A stretch of DNA of 64,000 nucleotides. Origin: Actinomycetota bacterium. GTDB taxonomy: Bacteria > Actinomycetota > Actinomycetes > Mycobacteriales > Micromonosporaceae. The stretch covers positions 67,152 through 131,151 of the forward strand of contig VAWN01000041.1 in NCBI GenBank assembly GCA_005885555.1, read 5' to 3'. This document shows positions 8,275 through 16,892 of this stretch, piece after piece. How positions within the stretch are numbered: position 1 is the stretch's first letter; every line of letters begins with the position of its first letter. Both the position numbers and the translations under genes were made by a program. The notes beneath the pieces were generated by a model. That model did no database searches and had not been told where the DNA came from. It saw nothing but the letters and a program-made list of their open reading frames with translations.

Positions 8275-10328
8275 GCGCCCCGGTTGCCGCCGACGACGCC
8301 CAGGCAGCCGGAGCAGTCCCGGTATGGCTGGAGCGCCTGCGCGCCGGCCGCACCGATGAGTCCCTCTTCCTGGTACCCGGTCTGGAAGCCGATCCGGGCG
8401 AACTGAAGGGCGTCGTCGCCGCGCTCACCGGCCCGCAGCAGGTCTACGCCGTCGCGCCGCTGGCGCCGGACGCCGAACACCGCAACATCGCCGAACACCG
8501 TGACATCGCCGAACATCGCGACATCGAGCAGATGGCCGAGCTGATGGTGACCGCGATCCGTGCGGTACAGCCGGCCGGACCGTACCGGTTGGGCGGGTAC
8601 TCCTTCGGTGCGCTCATAGCGCTGGAGATGGCCCAGCAGTTGCGTGCCGCCGGCGAGGCGGTCGACACGCTGTTCCTCGTCGAGGCGGTCTTCGACGAGC
8701 GGTACTGGCCGCGCGGCATCTGGCTGCGCGCCCTGCTCCGGCGCACCGGCCGGCAACTGTGGCGCATCGCGCGGATGAACCCGGTGCGCGCGGCCGGCGA
8801 GCTACGGCTGCGCGGCGTCCGGCTGGTGCAGCGGGTACTGCGCCGCAACGCCGACGCCGACGACCCGTTGCGCGCCGGGATGCAGGGCGAGACGGAGATG
8901 GGTACCCGGGCGTACGCCGCGATCGGCCGGTACCGTCCCCGGTTCTACGACGGATCGATGACGCTCGTCGCCTCCTCGGTCGACCGGCACTTCGGGTGCG
9001 ACACCGTGCGGCTCTGGAACGGGTACGCCCGTCATCTGGACATCGCGCGCGTCGACGGCGACCACCTGACGGTCATGCAGGAACCCGAATCGGCGGCCGC
9101 GGTCGCCCGCGTCATCGACCACCGCCTCGCGTTGGCGCGTAAGGAGTGGACCGGCCTGCGGCCGATGCCTGGCTTGGCCCGCCCGATGATCCTCACCACG
9201 ATGCGCTGGTTCTCCGCGGCCCGGCTGGCGCACGCGCTGGCCGAGGCGGGCTTCGCGGTCTCCGCCTGCCGGCCGCGCGCGCACGCCCTCGAACTGGTCG
9301 ACGGGCTCACCGCCGACTGCCGCCTGCACCGCTTGTGGCGACTGCGTTCGCTGGTCGCCGCGATCCGCGAGGCCAGTCCCGACATCATCCTGCCCGACGA
9401 CGAGCGCGCGCTGGCGTTGCTGCGCCGGCTGCACCGGCGGGTGCGCACCGCGGACGCCGCGATGGCGGCGCTCGTCGCCCGCTCGCTCGGCGACGTCGAC
9501 AGCTGGCCGTCGATCGCCTCCCGCACCGGGTTGGCCAAGGCCGCGCAGAATTTGACGGTACCCGCACCCGCCACCGACGTCGTCGGCACCGCCGACGCGC
9601 TGACCCGGTGGGTCGGCGAGCACGGCCTGCCGATCGTGCTCAAGACCGACGGGAGCTGGGGTGGGCGCGGCGTGGCCGTCGTGCGCGACGGCACCGAACT
9701 GCGCGACGCCTGGCGGACCATCTCCAACCCGCCCCGGTTGGCCCGCGGCCTCAAGCGCCTGCTCGTCAACTTCGAGGCCGGCCCGCTGTCCGCCTGGCTG
9801 CGCCGCGCCCATCCGGTGGTGAACGCGCAGAAGTTCGTCGAGGGAAGGGAAGCCATCGTCACGGTGGCGTGCGTTGACGGTGCGGTACAGGCGCTGGTCT
9901 GCCTTGAGGTGGCGCAGGAGTCCGAGGCGAAGGGACCCGCGGCGGTCGTGCGCGTCATCGAGCATTCCGGTATGGCGCAGGCCGCCGGGCAGTTGGTGGC
10001 CCGGTTCGGGTTGACCGGGTTCTGCGGCTTCGACTTCATGCTCACCGGTACCGGCGAGGCATACCTGCTCGAACTGAACCCGCGCGTCACGCCGACCGCG
10101 TACCTGCTCGTCGAGGGCGACCACCGGCGCAGCCGGACGATCGCGCTGTTCCCGGCGGGACTGGTACCCGGTGCCGAGGCGGGTACTGCCGTCGCCGGGG
10201 TGCCCGACATTCCGGTACGGGCACCGTCGCTGATCCGTTTCGGCGAGCAGATGGCGATGCGCAAGCACCGCGCGACCGCCCGGATGGCACGCCGGTTGAA
10301 GCAGCGGCTGAGCCCGGCACGGTACTGA
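8271..10328 (+). CDS. Bifunctional thioesterase / ATP-grasp ligase
   Basis: A 685-residue fusion. Residues 1-285 are an NRPS/PKS-type thioesterase of the alpha/beta hydrolase fold: ESLFLVPGLEADPGELKG, nucleophile Ser111 in LGGYSFGALIALEMAQQL, and general-base His265 in VDGDHLTVMQEP. Residues about 300-660 are an ATP-grasp domain: LPIVLKTDGSWGGRGVAVV (ATP lysine and glycine loop), NAQKFVEGREAIVTVACVDG and FCGFDFMLTG followed by YLLELNPRVTP (metal-binding Glu/Asn). ATP-grasp enzymes make amide or thioester bonds through acyl phosphates; the fused thioesterase could deliver or release the acyl partner. The thioesterase contains a threefold hexapeptide repeat (8475-8528). It is coupled to the flavoprotein upstream. 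I know no characterised enzyme with this order, so the function is inferred. Confidence 0.8.
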   Translation: MSAPVAADDAQAAGAVPVWLERLRAGRTDESLFLVPGLEADPGELKGVVAALTGPQQVYAVAPLAPDAEHRNIAEHRDIAEHRDIEQMAELMVTAIRAVQPAGPYRLGGYSFGALIALEMAQQLRAAGEAVDTLFLVEAVFDERYWPRGIWLRALLRRTGRQLWRIARMNPVRAAGELRLRGVRLVQRVLRRNADADDPLRAGMQGETEMGTRAYAAIGRYRPRFYDGSMTLVASSVDRHFGCDTVRLWNGYARHLDIARVDGDHLTVMQEPESAAAVARVIDHRLALARKEWTGLRPMPGLARPMILTTMRWFSAARLAHALAEAGFAVSACRPRAHALELVDGLTADCRLHRLWRLRSLVAAIREASPDIILPDDERALALLRRLHRRVRTADAAMAALVARSLGDVDSWPSIASRTGLAKAAQNLTVPAPATDVVGTADALTRWVGEHGLPIVLKTDGSWGGRGVAVVRDGTELRDAWRTISNPPRLARGLKRLLVNFEAGPLSAWLRRAHPVVNAQKFVEGREAIVTVACVDGAVQALVCLEVAQESEAKGPAAVVRVIEHSGMAQAAGQLVARFGLTGFCGFDFMLTGTGEAYLLELNPRVTPTAYLLVEGDHRRSRTIALFPAGLVPGAEAGTAVAGVPDIPVRAPSLIRFGEQMAMRKHRATARMARRLKQRLSPARY
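8475..8528 (+). repeat. Three in-frame 18-bp tandem repeats
   Basis: Copies at 8475-8492, 8493-8510 and 8511-8528 encode EHRNIA, EHRDIA and EHRDIE inside the thioesterase domain, residues 69-86. The repeat is in a surface loop between the first strand pair and the nucleophile strand. Length change is in multiples of six residues, so copy number could vary without breaking the frame. Confidence 0.85.
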
Positions 10329-10367
10329 CGCCCGGGCCCGGTACTGACGCCCGGCACGGTACTGACG
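10320..10367 (+). repeat. Three direct repeats of CGGTACTGACG in a convergent gap
   Basis: CGGTACTGACG occurs at 10320-10330, 10339-10349 and 10357-10367, spaced 19 and 18 bp, with CCC(G)GG linkers. The first copy supplies the TGA stop of the thioesterase/ATP-grasp gene; the last ends 1 bp before the stop codon of the convergent glucan phosphorylase gene. The short repeats look like slippage duplications of the gene end. Confidence 0.85.
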
Positions 10368-10368
10368 G

Positions 10369-12375
10369 TCAGGCCGCGGCGGGTAGCCGGCGACCGGAAC
10401 CGGCCGCCCGTTCGGCGTCGCGGTACAGCCGTCCGTAGCCGCGCATCATCACGCCGGAGCTGACCTGCCAGGCGAGCGTGGCCAGCGATCGCTTCACGCC
10501 GTACAGCCACGCACGCGGCACGCCGTCCGGGTCGCGGTCGTAGAAGCGCGGGACGACCTCGCGCTCCAGGATGCGGAACACGTTGTCCGCCATGACTTCC
10601 CGGTGCGCGCCGGGGGTGCGGTCGCCGACGATCCAGCCGTTGTCGCCGTCGACGATCAGCTCGTCGGCGCCGCCGTCGGCGGTGGTGACCACCTGACCGC
10701 CGCAGTACACGGCTTTCATGAAGCTGGTACCGCACGCCTCGTCGCCGCGCCGCGGATGGTTGAGCCACACGTCGGCGCCGGCGAGCAACCGCTGCGCGAT
10801 CCGCATGTCGTACCCGGGCAGGTACACCACGCGGGAGCCGACCGCGGCGTCGGCGGAGTATGCCACGATGCGCCGGATGCGTTCCTTGCCGCCACCGTCG
10901 TGCGGATGGGCCAGGCCGGCCACGAGAAGGCACACCGGCCGGTCCGGATCGCCGGTCAGCGCGGCCAGCCGGTGCGGCATCGACACGAGCAGGTCGGGTT
11001 CCTTGTACTCGGCCGCCCGCCGGGCCACCACGACGGTCAGCGCGGCCGGGTCGAGCACCGGGTACCCCAGGTGGTCCCGTACCCAGTCGACGAGTTCGGC
11101 GCGCTGCCGCTGCCGTACCGCCCACAGCCGCTCGTCCGGGATGTGCCACACGCCTTCCCAGGCGTGCTCGCCCGCGTAGTCCCACCCGGCGCCCACGTAC
11201 CGCTCGAACAGTTCGGCCATCCGGCGCGGCGTCCAGGTGCGCGGGTGTACCCCGTTGGTGACGTACCGGACCGGCGCGGCCCGCCCCGGCCACAGCGGCC
11301 CGAGCACCCGTTCCTCGGTGACCTCGCGGTGCAGCCGGGACACCGCGTTGATGTTCGCCGACAGCCGGGCGCACAGCACCGCCATGTTGAACGGCTCGTC
11401 CGGCCGCTGCGTCGGGAAGTGCCCGAGGTCCATCAGCCAGTCCAGCTCAACGCCCCGGCCGGCGTGGTACCGCTGCATCAGGTACCGGTCGAAGAGGTCG
11501 AAGCCGGCCGGTACCGCGGTGTGGGTGGTGAACACGGTCGTGGCCCGCACCGCGTCGACCGCCCCGGCCAGCGGCGTGCCGGCGGCCACCAGCTCGCGGA
11601 TCCGTTCCAGGCCAAGGAATCCGGCGTGCCCTTCGTTGGCGTGGAAGACGGTGGGCGCGTACCCGAGCGCGCGCAAGGCCCGCACCCCGCCGACGCCGAG
11701 CACGAGTTCCTGACGCAGCCGGTGTTCCCGGTCGCCACCGTAGAGCCGGTCGGTGACCGCGCGCAGGTGTTCGGGATTCTCCGCAAGGTCGGTGTCGAGC
11801 AGGTACAGGTTCACCCGGCCGATCCGGGCCCGCCAGATCGCCACGGTGACCGGCTCGCCGGCGAGGTCGACCTGGACCCGCTGCGGGCACCGCTCCAGCC
11901 CGCTGTCCGCCGGATCCTGGTGCTGCCACTCCTCCTGCTGCCAACCGTTGTCCAGCCGCTGGCGGAACCACCACCGGTACATCAGGCCGACGGCGACCAT
12001 CGGTACCCCGAGGTCGCTCGCGGTCTTCTCGATGCACCCGGCGAGCATGCCCAGCCCGCCGGCGTAGACGCGCAACTGTGGCGCGATGCCGTGCTCCATG
12101 CAGAAGTACGCGACCCGCGGTTCGCCGTGGGTACCGGAAAGGTAGCGCGCGAGCCCCTCCTCGGCCGCGGCGAGGCGATGGGTGAACAGCTCGTCGGCGG
12201 CCAGCTGCGCGAGCCGGTCGTCGGGCGCCGAACGCACCAGCCGCACCGGATCGTGCGCGGCTTCCCAGGCGCGCGGCTCGATCAGACGGAACACGTCCTG
12301 CGTCGGCGGATCCCACACCCAGCGGAAGTTGCGTGCCAATGCGTCCAACCGGCTGCGAAGGTCGTTCACGGCCAT
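10369..12375 (-). CDS. glgP: Alpha-glucan (glycogen/maltodextrin) phosphorylase family protein, short form
   Basis: A 668-residue GT35-type phosphorylase, which would release glucose-1-phosphate from alpha-glucans. Recognisable blocks are VAYFCMEHGIAPQLRVYAGG and LGMLAGCIEKTASDLGVPM, then TVFHANEGHAGFLGLERI, RYVTNGVHPRTWTP and EACGTSFMKAVYCGGQVVTT, which holds the PLP lysine. Actinobacterial GlgP is usually about 850 residues, so this is a compact relative. Two positions differ from the usual motifs: RRAAEYKEPDLL in place of RRF.TYKR..LL, and EACGTSFMK in place of EASGTSGMK. Activity or acceptor range may therefore differ. The start at 12375 follows an AGAAAGGGTGG site. It lies 84 bp after the PucR gene on the same strand and may be cotranscribed with it. 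Confidence 0.85.
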   Translation of the reverse strand: MAVNDLRSRLDALARNFRWVWDPPTQDVFRLIEPRAWEAAHDPVRLVRSAPDDRLAQLAADELFTHRLAAAEEGLARYLSGTHGEPRVAYFCMEHGIAPQLRVYAGGLGMLAGCIEKTASDLGVPMVAVGLMYRWWFRQRLDNGWQQEEWQHQDPADSGLERCPQRVQVDLAGEPVTVAIWRARIGRVNLYLLDTDLAENPEHLRAVTDRLYGGDREHRLRQELVLGVGGVRALRALGYAPTVFHANEGHAGFLGLERIRELVAAGTPLAGAVDAVRATTVFTTHTAVPAGFDLFDRYLMQRYHAGRGVELDWLMDLGHFPTQRPDEPFNMAVLCARLSANINAVSRLHREVTEERVLGPLWPGRAAPVRYVTNGVHPRTWTPRRMAELFERYVGAGWDYAGEHAWEGVWHIPDERLWAVRQRQRAELVDWVRDHLGYPVLDPAALTVVVARRAAEYKEPDLLVSMPHRLAALTGDPDRPVCLLVAGLAHPHDGGGKERIRRIVAYSADAAVGSRVVYLPGYDMRIAQRLLAGADVWLNHPRRGDEACGTSFMKAVYCGGQVVTTADGGADELIVDGDNGWIVGDRTPGAHREVMADNVFRILEREVVPRFYDRDPDGVPRAWLYGVKRSLATLAWQVSSGVMMRGYGRLYRDAERAAGSGRRLPAAA

Positions 12376-12459
12376 CCACCCTTTCTCCCCGTGGGTTGGC
12401 GGGGAGTTCCCCTATCGCCGTCGGCCCAACCCTGCGCCGCGAGGATTGGCACACACCGG

Positions 12460-13620
12460 TCACCCCAGGCGCAGAATCCGGGCAGCCTCCAGTGCAAGGT
12501 GCAACTCGGCGACCCCGGCGGGCCGCGCCAGGCTGCGGCCGGTCAGCTCCTCCAGCCGCCGCAACCGGTACCGCACCGTGTTGCGGTGCACATGAAGCTC
12601 GGCGGCGGCGGTGGACGTGGCGCCGTCGGCGGCGAACCAGGCGCGCAGGGTACCCAGCAGCACGTCGCTTTCCACGGCCGGCAGCGCGAGCACCGGACCG
12701 AGTACCGAGCGGACCACCGTGGCGGCCTCATCGGGTGCGCTGGCGAGCAGCGTGGCCACGGGTACCTCGCCGTAGCGGGCCACGCCGTCCGCACCGGTCG
12801 CGGCGAGCCGGGCCTGGCGCAGCGCGGCCGGCGTCCGGTCCAGGCCCGGGTACGGTTCGCTGAGCCCGACCGGCCCACCCGACAGCCTGGCGAGGTGGGC
12901 GACCAGCTTGTCGACGCCGAATCGCGGGGTCAGCACGACGACCCCGACGTGCGCGTCGATCTCGACCCGCCACGCCGACTGGATTCCCTTGGTGCGTAAG
13001 GATTCCTCGGCCCGGGGTACCGCCTCGGTGCCGGGCCGGTCCGGTCGGGCGGCGGCCACCACGAAGGTACCCTGCCGGGGCAGGCGCAGCGTCGCGGCGC
13101 TCTCCCACAGCCGCGACCCGTCGCCCGTGTCGCCGCGCAGGAGCACGTCCAGCATCGCGTTGCGGGTCTGCTCGCTGCTGCGGGCGCGTTCGGCGACGTT
13201 GTCGCGGTAGGCGTCGGTGACCGCGCCGGACAGCTCGTCGATCAGCGACCAGAGTTCGGCGGCGGCGGGCAGCAGCGCCTCGGCGCGGTCGGCCGGGGAT
13301 GCCGCGTCCAGTACGGCCGACCAGAGGAAGGTGCCGGCGACCCGGTACGAGTGCAGGATCGCCGGCAGCGGTGCGCCCTGCTCGGCCCGGCGCCGCCCGG
13401 TCGCGCGGGCCGGGGCGAGACCGGGCGCCTGCCGGCCACCGGCCAGCCGGGTGAAGATGTAGACGACGTTGTTGCGTACCGACGTCCGCAGATCCTCGAC
13501 GGGCACCAGGTTGTCGGCGTCGTAGGACGGCTCGGCGCGCCGGATCGCCGCGGTCAGCTCGTCGGCCAGCGCGTCGGCCCGGCCCAGCAACCGCTCGGCG
13601 ATCGCCACGATGGGATCCAT
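12460..13620 (-). CDS. PucR/CdaR-family transcriptional regulator
   Basis: A 386-residue regulator. The C-terminal PucR-type helix-turn-helix is clear in GTLRAWFAADGATSTAAAEL continuing HVHRNTVRYRLRRLEELTGR. The N-terminal 180 residues are a helical sensor domain (RTSVRNNVVYIFTRLAGGRQ) typical of actinobacterial CdaR-like proteins, and the centre has a GGDEF-like degenerate fold. Such proteins sense purine, sugar-diacid or other metabolites; the ligand here is not predictable. It is divergent from the acyl-CoA ligase operon (120-bp gap, 13621-13740) and upstream of glgP, so either could be its target. Confidence 0.85.
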   Translation of the reverse strand: MDPIVAIAERLLGRADALADELTAAIRRAEPSYDADNLVPVEDLRTSVRNNVVYIFTRLAGGRQAPGLAPARATGRRRAEQGAPLPAILHSYRVAGTFLWSAVLDAASPADRAEALLPAAAELWSLIDELSGAVTDAYRDNVAERARSSEQTRNAMLDVLLRGDTGDGSRLWESAATLRLPRQGTFVVAAARPDRPGTEAVPRAEESLRTKGIQSAWRVEIDAHVGVVVLTPRFGVDKLVAHLARLSGGPVGLSEPYPGLDRTPAALRQARLAATGADGVARYGEVPVATLLASAPDEAATVVRSVLGPVLALPAVESDVLLGTLRAWFAADGATSTAAAELHVHRNTVRYRLRRLEELTGRSLARPAGVAELHLALEAARILRLG

Positions 13621-13740
13621 GCCGGGAGCCTACGTTGTGCGCGGGCACAATCGCGGCGTGGCGGACTGTGTCCCCATGGACATGGTCCGGCCCTGGTCGC
13701 GCCGGCCAGAATCGGTCAACTCACGACCGAAGGGCCCCCC

Positions 13741-15225
13741 ATGAACCTCGCCGACAATCTGATCCGCACCGCCGCGGCGTACCCGGACCGCCCGGCCGTC
13801 CGGCTCGACGACGCCGTGCTGACCTATTCGGACCTCGACGAGCGCAGCGCCCGGATCGCTGGACTGCTGCGCGAGCACGCGGTGCGCCCGGGTGACCGGG
13901 TCGCGGTCATGCTGCCCAACATCCCCGAGTTCCCGGTCATCTACTACGGCATCCTGCGCGCCGGTGCCGTCGTGGTACCGATGAACCCGTTGCTGAAGGA
14001 GCGCGAGGTCGCCTACTACCTCGGCGACTCGCAGGCCCGCCTCATCTTCGCCGCGCCCGGGTGCGCCGAAGCCGCCCGGCTCGGTGCCGGACAGGCCGGC
14101 GCCGACTGCCTCGTCATCGGCGCGAACCTCGACGACGGTGCGACGGCGGTGCCCGGCACCGTCGACCGGACCGGGTCGGACACCGCGGTCATCCTGTACA
14201 CGTCGGGTACCACCGGCGCGCCCAAGGGTGCCGAACTGACCCACGCCAACCTCGCCACCAACGCCTCGGTCGCGGCGACCGACCTGTTCAGCCTCAGCCC
14301 GGACGACGTCGTCTTCGGTGGGCTGCCGCTGTTCCACTCGTTCGGCCAGACGTGCGGGCTCAACGCCGCCGTGGGTACCGGCGCCTGCCTGACGCTGGTG
14401 TCGCGGTTCACGCCGGACAAGGCGCTGGCGGTGATGGCCCGCGACAAGGTCACGGTTTTCCAAGGGGTACCGACGATGTACGTCGCCCTGCTCGGCACCC
14501 CCGACCGCACCGGTTACGACACCTCCGCGCTGCGGCTGTGCGTGTCCGGCGGTGCCGCGCTGCCGGTCGAGGTGCTGCGCGGGTTCGAGAAGGCGTTCGG
14601 CTGCATGATCCTGGAGGGCTACGGCCTGTCCGAGACCTCGCCGGTCGCCTCGTTCAACCATCCCGACCGGGAACGCAAGCCGGGCTCGATCGGGGTACCG
14701 GTCCGGGGCGTGCAGATGCGGGTCCTGGACGCCTTCGGCAAGGAGGTACCGGCCGGCGAGGTCGGCGAGATCGCCATCCGCGGCCACAACGTGATGAAGG
14801 GGTACTGGCGCCGGCTGGACGCCACCGCCGAGGCGATCCCGGACGGCTGGTTCCGCAGCGGCGACCTGGCCCGGCGCGACGACGACGGGTACTACTTCAT
14901 CGTCGACCGCAAGAAGGAGCTCATCATCCGCGGCGGGTACAACGTGTACCCGCGCGAGATCGAGGAGGTTCTCTACGAGCACCCGGCCGTGGCGGAGGCG
15001 GCGGTGGTCGGCATCGCCGATCCGGTGCTCGGTGAGGAGGTCGCCGCCGCGGTCGCGCTCAAGCCCGGCGCGACCACGACCGCCGAGGAACTGCGCGAGT
15101 ACGTCAAGGGACTGGTGGCCGCGTACAAGTACCCGCGCCGGGTCTGGCTCGTCCCGGCCCTGCCGAAGGGCCCGACCGGGAAGATCCTCAAGCGCGAGAT
15201 CCGCCCGCCGGAGCCGGCGTCATGA
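13741..15225 (+). CDS. Long-chain fatty-acid/acyl-CoA ligase (AMP-dependent)
   Basis: A 494-residue ANL-superfamily enzyme that forms acyl-AMP and then acyl-CoA. The phosphate-binding loop is VILYTSGTTGAPKGAELTH; YGLSETSP is motif A5; WFRSGDLARRDDDGYYFIVD is motif A7/A8; and PKGPTGKILKREI carries the catalytic C-terminal lysine. Start ATG at 13741. The stop overlaps the PHA synthase start by 4 bp (15222-15225). As the first gene of the PHA operon it probably activates fatty acids or hydroxyacids to CoA esters feeding the synthase or beta-oxidation. Confidence 0.92.
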   Translation: MNLADNLIRTAAAYPDRPAVRLDDAVLTYSDLDERSARIAGLLREHAVRPGDRVAVMLPNIPEFPVIYYGILRAGAVVVPMNPLLKEREVAYYLGDSQARLIFAAPGCAEAARLGAGQAGADCLVIGANLDDGATAVPGTVDRTGSDTAVILYTSGTTGAPKGAELTHANLATNASVAATDLFSLSPDDVVFGGLPLFHSFGQTCGLNAAVGTGACLTLVSRFTPDKALAVMARDKVTVFQGVPTMYVALLGTPDRTGYDTSALRLCVSGGAALPVEVLRGFEKAFGCMILEGYGLSETSPVASFNHPDRERKPGSIGVPVRGVQMRVLDAFGKEVPAGEVGEIAIRGHNVMKGYWRRLDATAEAIPDGWFRSGDLARRDDDGYYFIVDRKKELIIRGGYNVYPREIEEVLYEHPAVAEAAVVGIADPVLGEEVAAAVALKPGATTTAEELREYVKGLVAAYKYPRRVWLVPALPKGPTGKILKREIRPPEPAS

Positions 15226-16880
15226 ACGGGGACTACGACGACGTCGCGGCGCCGCTGGACGCGCTACTGATCGACGCGGCCTTCGGGCCGGTGCGCCGGA
15301 TGCTGCCGGACCTGTCCCTCGTCAAGCTCGCCGGGCGGCTCGCCGCCCGGCCGGGCACCACCACCCGGCGGCTGGGCGGGTTCGCCGCGGAGCTGGCCCG
15401 GATCGGCGCCGGCGCCTCGGCCGTCGCCCCCGACGCGAAGGACCGCCGCTTCACCGACCCGGCCTGGTCGCAGAACCCCTTGCTGCGCCGGGTTCTGCAG
15501 GCGTACCTCGCCGCCGGCCGGACCGTCGGCGACCTCGTCGACGACGCCGGGCTGGGCTGGCGCGACGACCAGCGGGTGCGGTTCCTCGCCGAGAACGTGG
15601 TGCAGGCACTGGCACCGAGCAACGTACCGCTGCTGAACCCGGCCTCCGCCAAGGAAGCCGTGGACAGCGCCGGGCGCAACTTCCTGCGCGGCGCGCTGAA
15701 CCTGGTGCGGGACATGGCGACGGCGCCCCGCATCCCGGCGATGGTGGACACCTCGGCGTTCGCGGTTGGGCAGAACCTGGCCGTCACGCCCGGCGCGGTG
15801 GTGCTGCGCACCGACGTGTTCGAGCTGATCCGGTACGCGCCGCAGACGCCGGCCGTCCACGAGGTACCGCTGCTGCTGGTACCCCCGACCATCAACAAGT
15901 TCTACGTGCTCGACCTGGCACCGGGACGCAGCTGGATCGAGGATCTGGTGCGGCGCGGGCAGCAGGTGTTCGTGCTGTCCTGGCGCAACCCGGACGCCCG
16001 GCACGCCGCCTGGGGCCTGGACACGTACCTGCGCGCCATCCTCGACGCGCTGGACGCGGTGCGGCGCGCAACGGGTGCGAACCAGACCGTGCTCACCGGA
16101 ATCTGCTCCGGCGGCATCCTCGCCAGCCTCACCGCCGGGTACCTCGCCGCGACCGGGCAGGCGGACCGGCTGGCCGGGCTCGGGCTCGCGGTCACGGTGC
16201 TGGACCAGCGGCAGGCCGGGGTACCGGCGGCGCTCGCCGACCGGTACCTCGCCGCCGCCGCGACCCGGCTGTCCCGCCGGCGCGGGTACCTCGACGGCAG
16301 GGCGCTCGCCGAGGTGTTCGCCTGGCTGCGTCCGGGCGACCTGGTGTGGCACTACTGGGTCAACAACTACCTGCTCGGCAGGCCGCCACCCGCGTTCGAC
16401 GTGCTGTACTGGAACGCCGACACGACAAGGATGCCGGCCGCCCTGCACAAGGACTTCATCGACCTGGCCGTCCACAATGGACTGACCGGGGGCGCGACCG
16501 TCCTCGGTACCCCGGTCGACCTGCGCGCGGTGGAAACCGACGCCTACGTCGTCGCCGGCATCGCCGACCACATCACGCCGTGGCAGAGCTGCTACCGCAC
16601 CACCACGCTGCTCGGCGGTACCACCCGGTTCGTGCTGTCCACCAGCGGCCACATCGCCGCGATGGTCAACCCGCCGGGCAACCCCAGGGCCACCTACCGC
16701 GTCAACCCCGCCAGCCCCGCCGACGCGCAGGACTGGCTCGACGGCGCGCAGACCGTCGCCGGCAGCTGGTGGCCCGACTTCGGCGACTGGCTGGCGCAGC
16801 GCTGCGGCGCCGAAACGCCCGCCACCGCCATCGACGGCGCGCTCGTCGAGGCGCCCGGCACCTATGTACTGGACCGGTAA
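15222..16880 (+). CDS. phaC: Poly(3-hydroxyalkanoate) synthase
   Basis: A 552-residue PHA polymerase that polymerises (R)-3-hydroxyacyl-CoA into storage granules. It has the lipase-like box LTGICSGGILASL with nucleophile Cys295 in place of Ser, the PhaC block VPLLLVPPTINKFYVLDLAP, SWRNPD in QVFVLSWRNPDARHA, and the catalytic His in TSGHIAAMVNPPGNP. GIADHITPW supplies the Asp. Length fits the short class II-like type. It is coupled by a 4-bp overlap to the ligase and followed 12 bp later by an acyl-CoA dehydrogenase. Confidence 0.92.
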   Translation: MNGDYDDVAAPLDALLIDAAFGPVRRMLPDLSLVKLAGRLAARPGTTTRRLGGFAAELARIGAGASAVAPDAKDRRFTDPAWSQNPLLRRVLQAYLAAGRTVGDLVDDAGLGWRDDQRVRFLAENVVQALAPSNVPLLNPASAKEAVDSAGRNFLRGALNLVRDMATAPRIPAMVDTSAFAVGQNLAVTPGAVVLRTDVFELIRYAPQTPAVHEVPLLLVPPTINKFYVLDLAPGRSWIEDLVRRGQQVFVLSWRNPDARHAAWGLDTYLRAILDALDAVRRATGANQTVLTGICSGGILASLTAGYLAATGQADRLAGLGLAVTVLDQRQAGVPAALADRYLAAAATRLSRRRGYLDGRALAEVFAWLRPGDLVWHYWVNNYLLGRPPPAFDVLYWNADTTRMPAALHKDFIDLAVHNGLTGGATVLGTPVDLRAVETDAYVVAGIADHITPWQSCYRTTTLLGGTTRFVLSTSGHIAAMVNPPGNPRATYRVNPASPADAQDWLDGAQTVAGSWWPDFGDWLAQRCGAETPATAIDGALVEAPGTYVLDR

Positions 16881-16892
16881 AGGACAACCATC

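Noticed and set aside
2915..10328. Integrated genomic island bounded by tRNA-Arg
   Set aside because: The conflict genes follow a tRNA, but no integrase, no repeated tRNA 3' end and no excision genes were found in the window.
9032..11374. 780-codon minus-strand frame over the thioesterase/ATP-grasp and glgP ends
   Set aside because: Low-complexity translation spanning two real genes; no motif.
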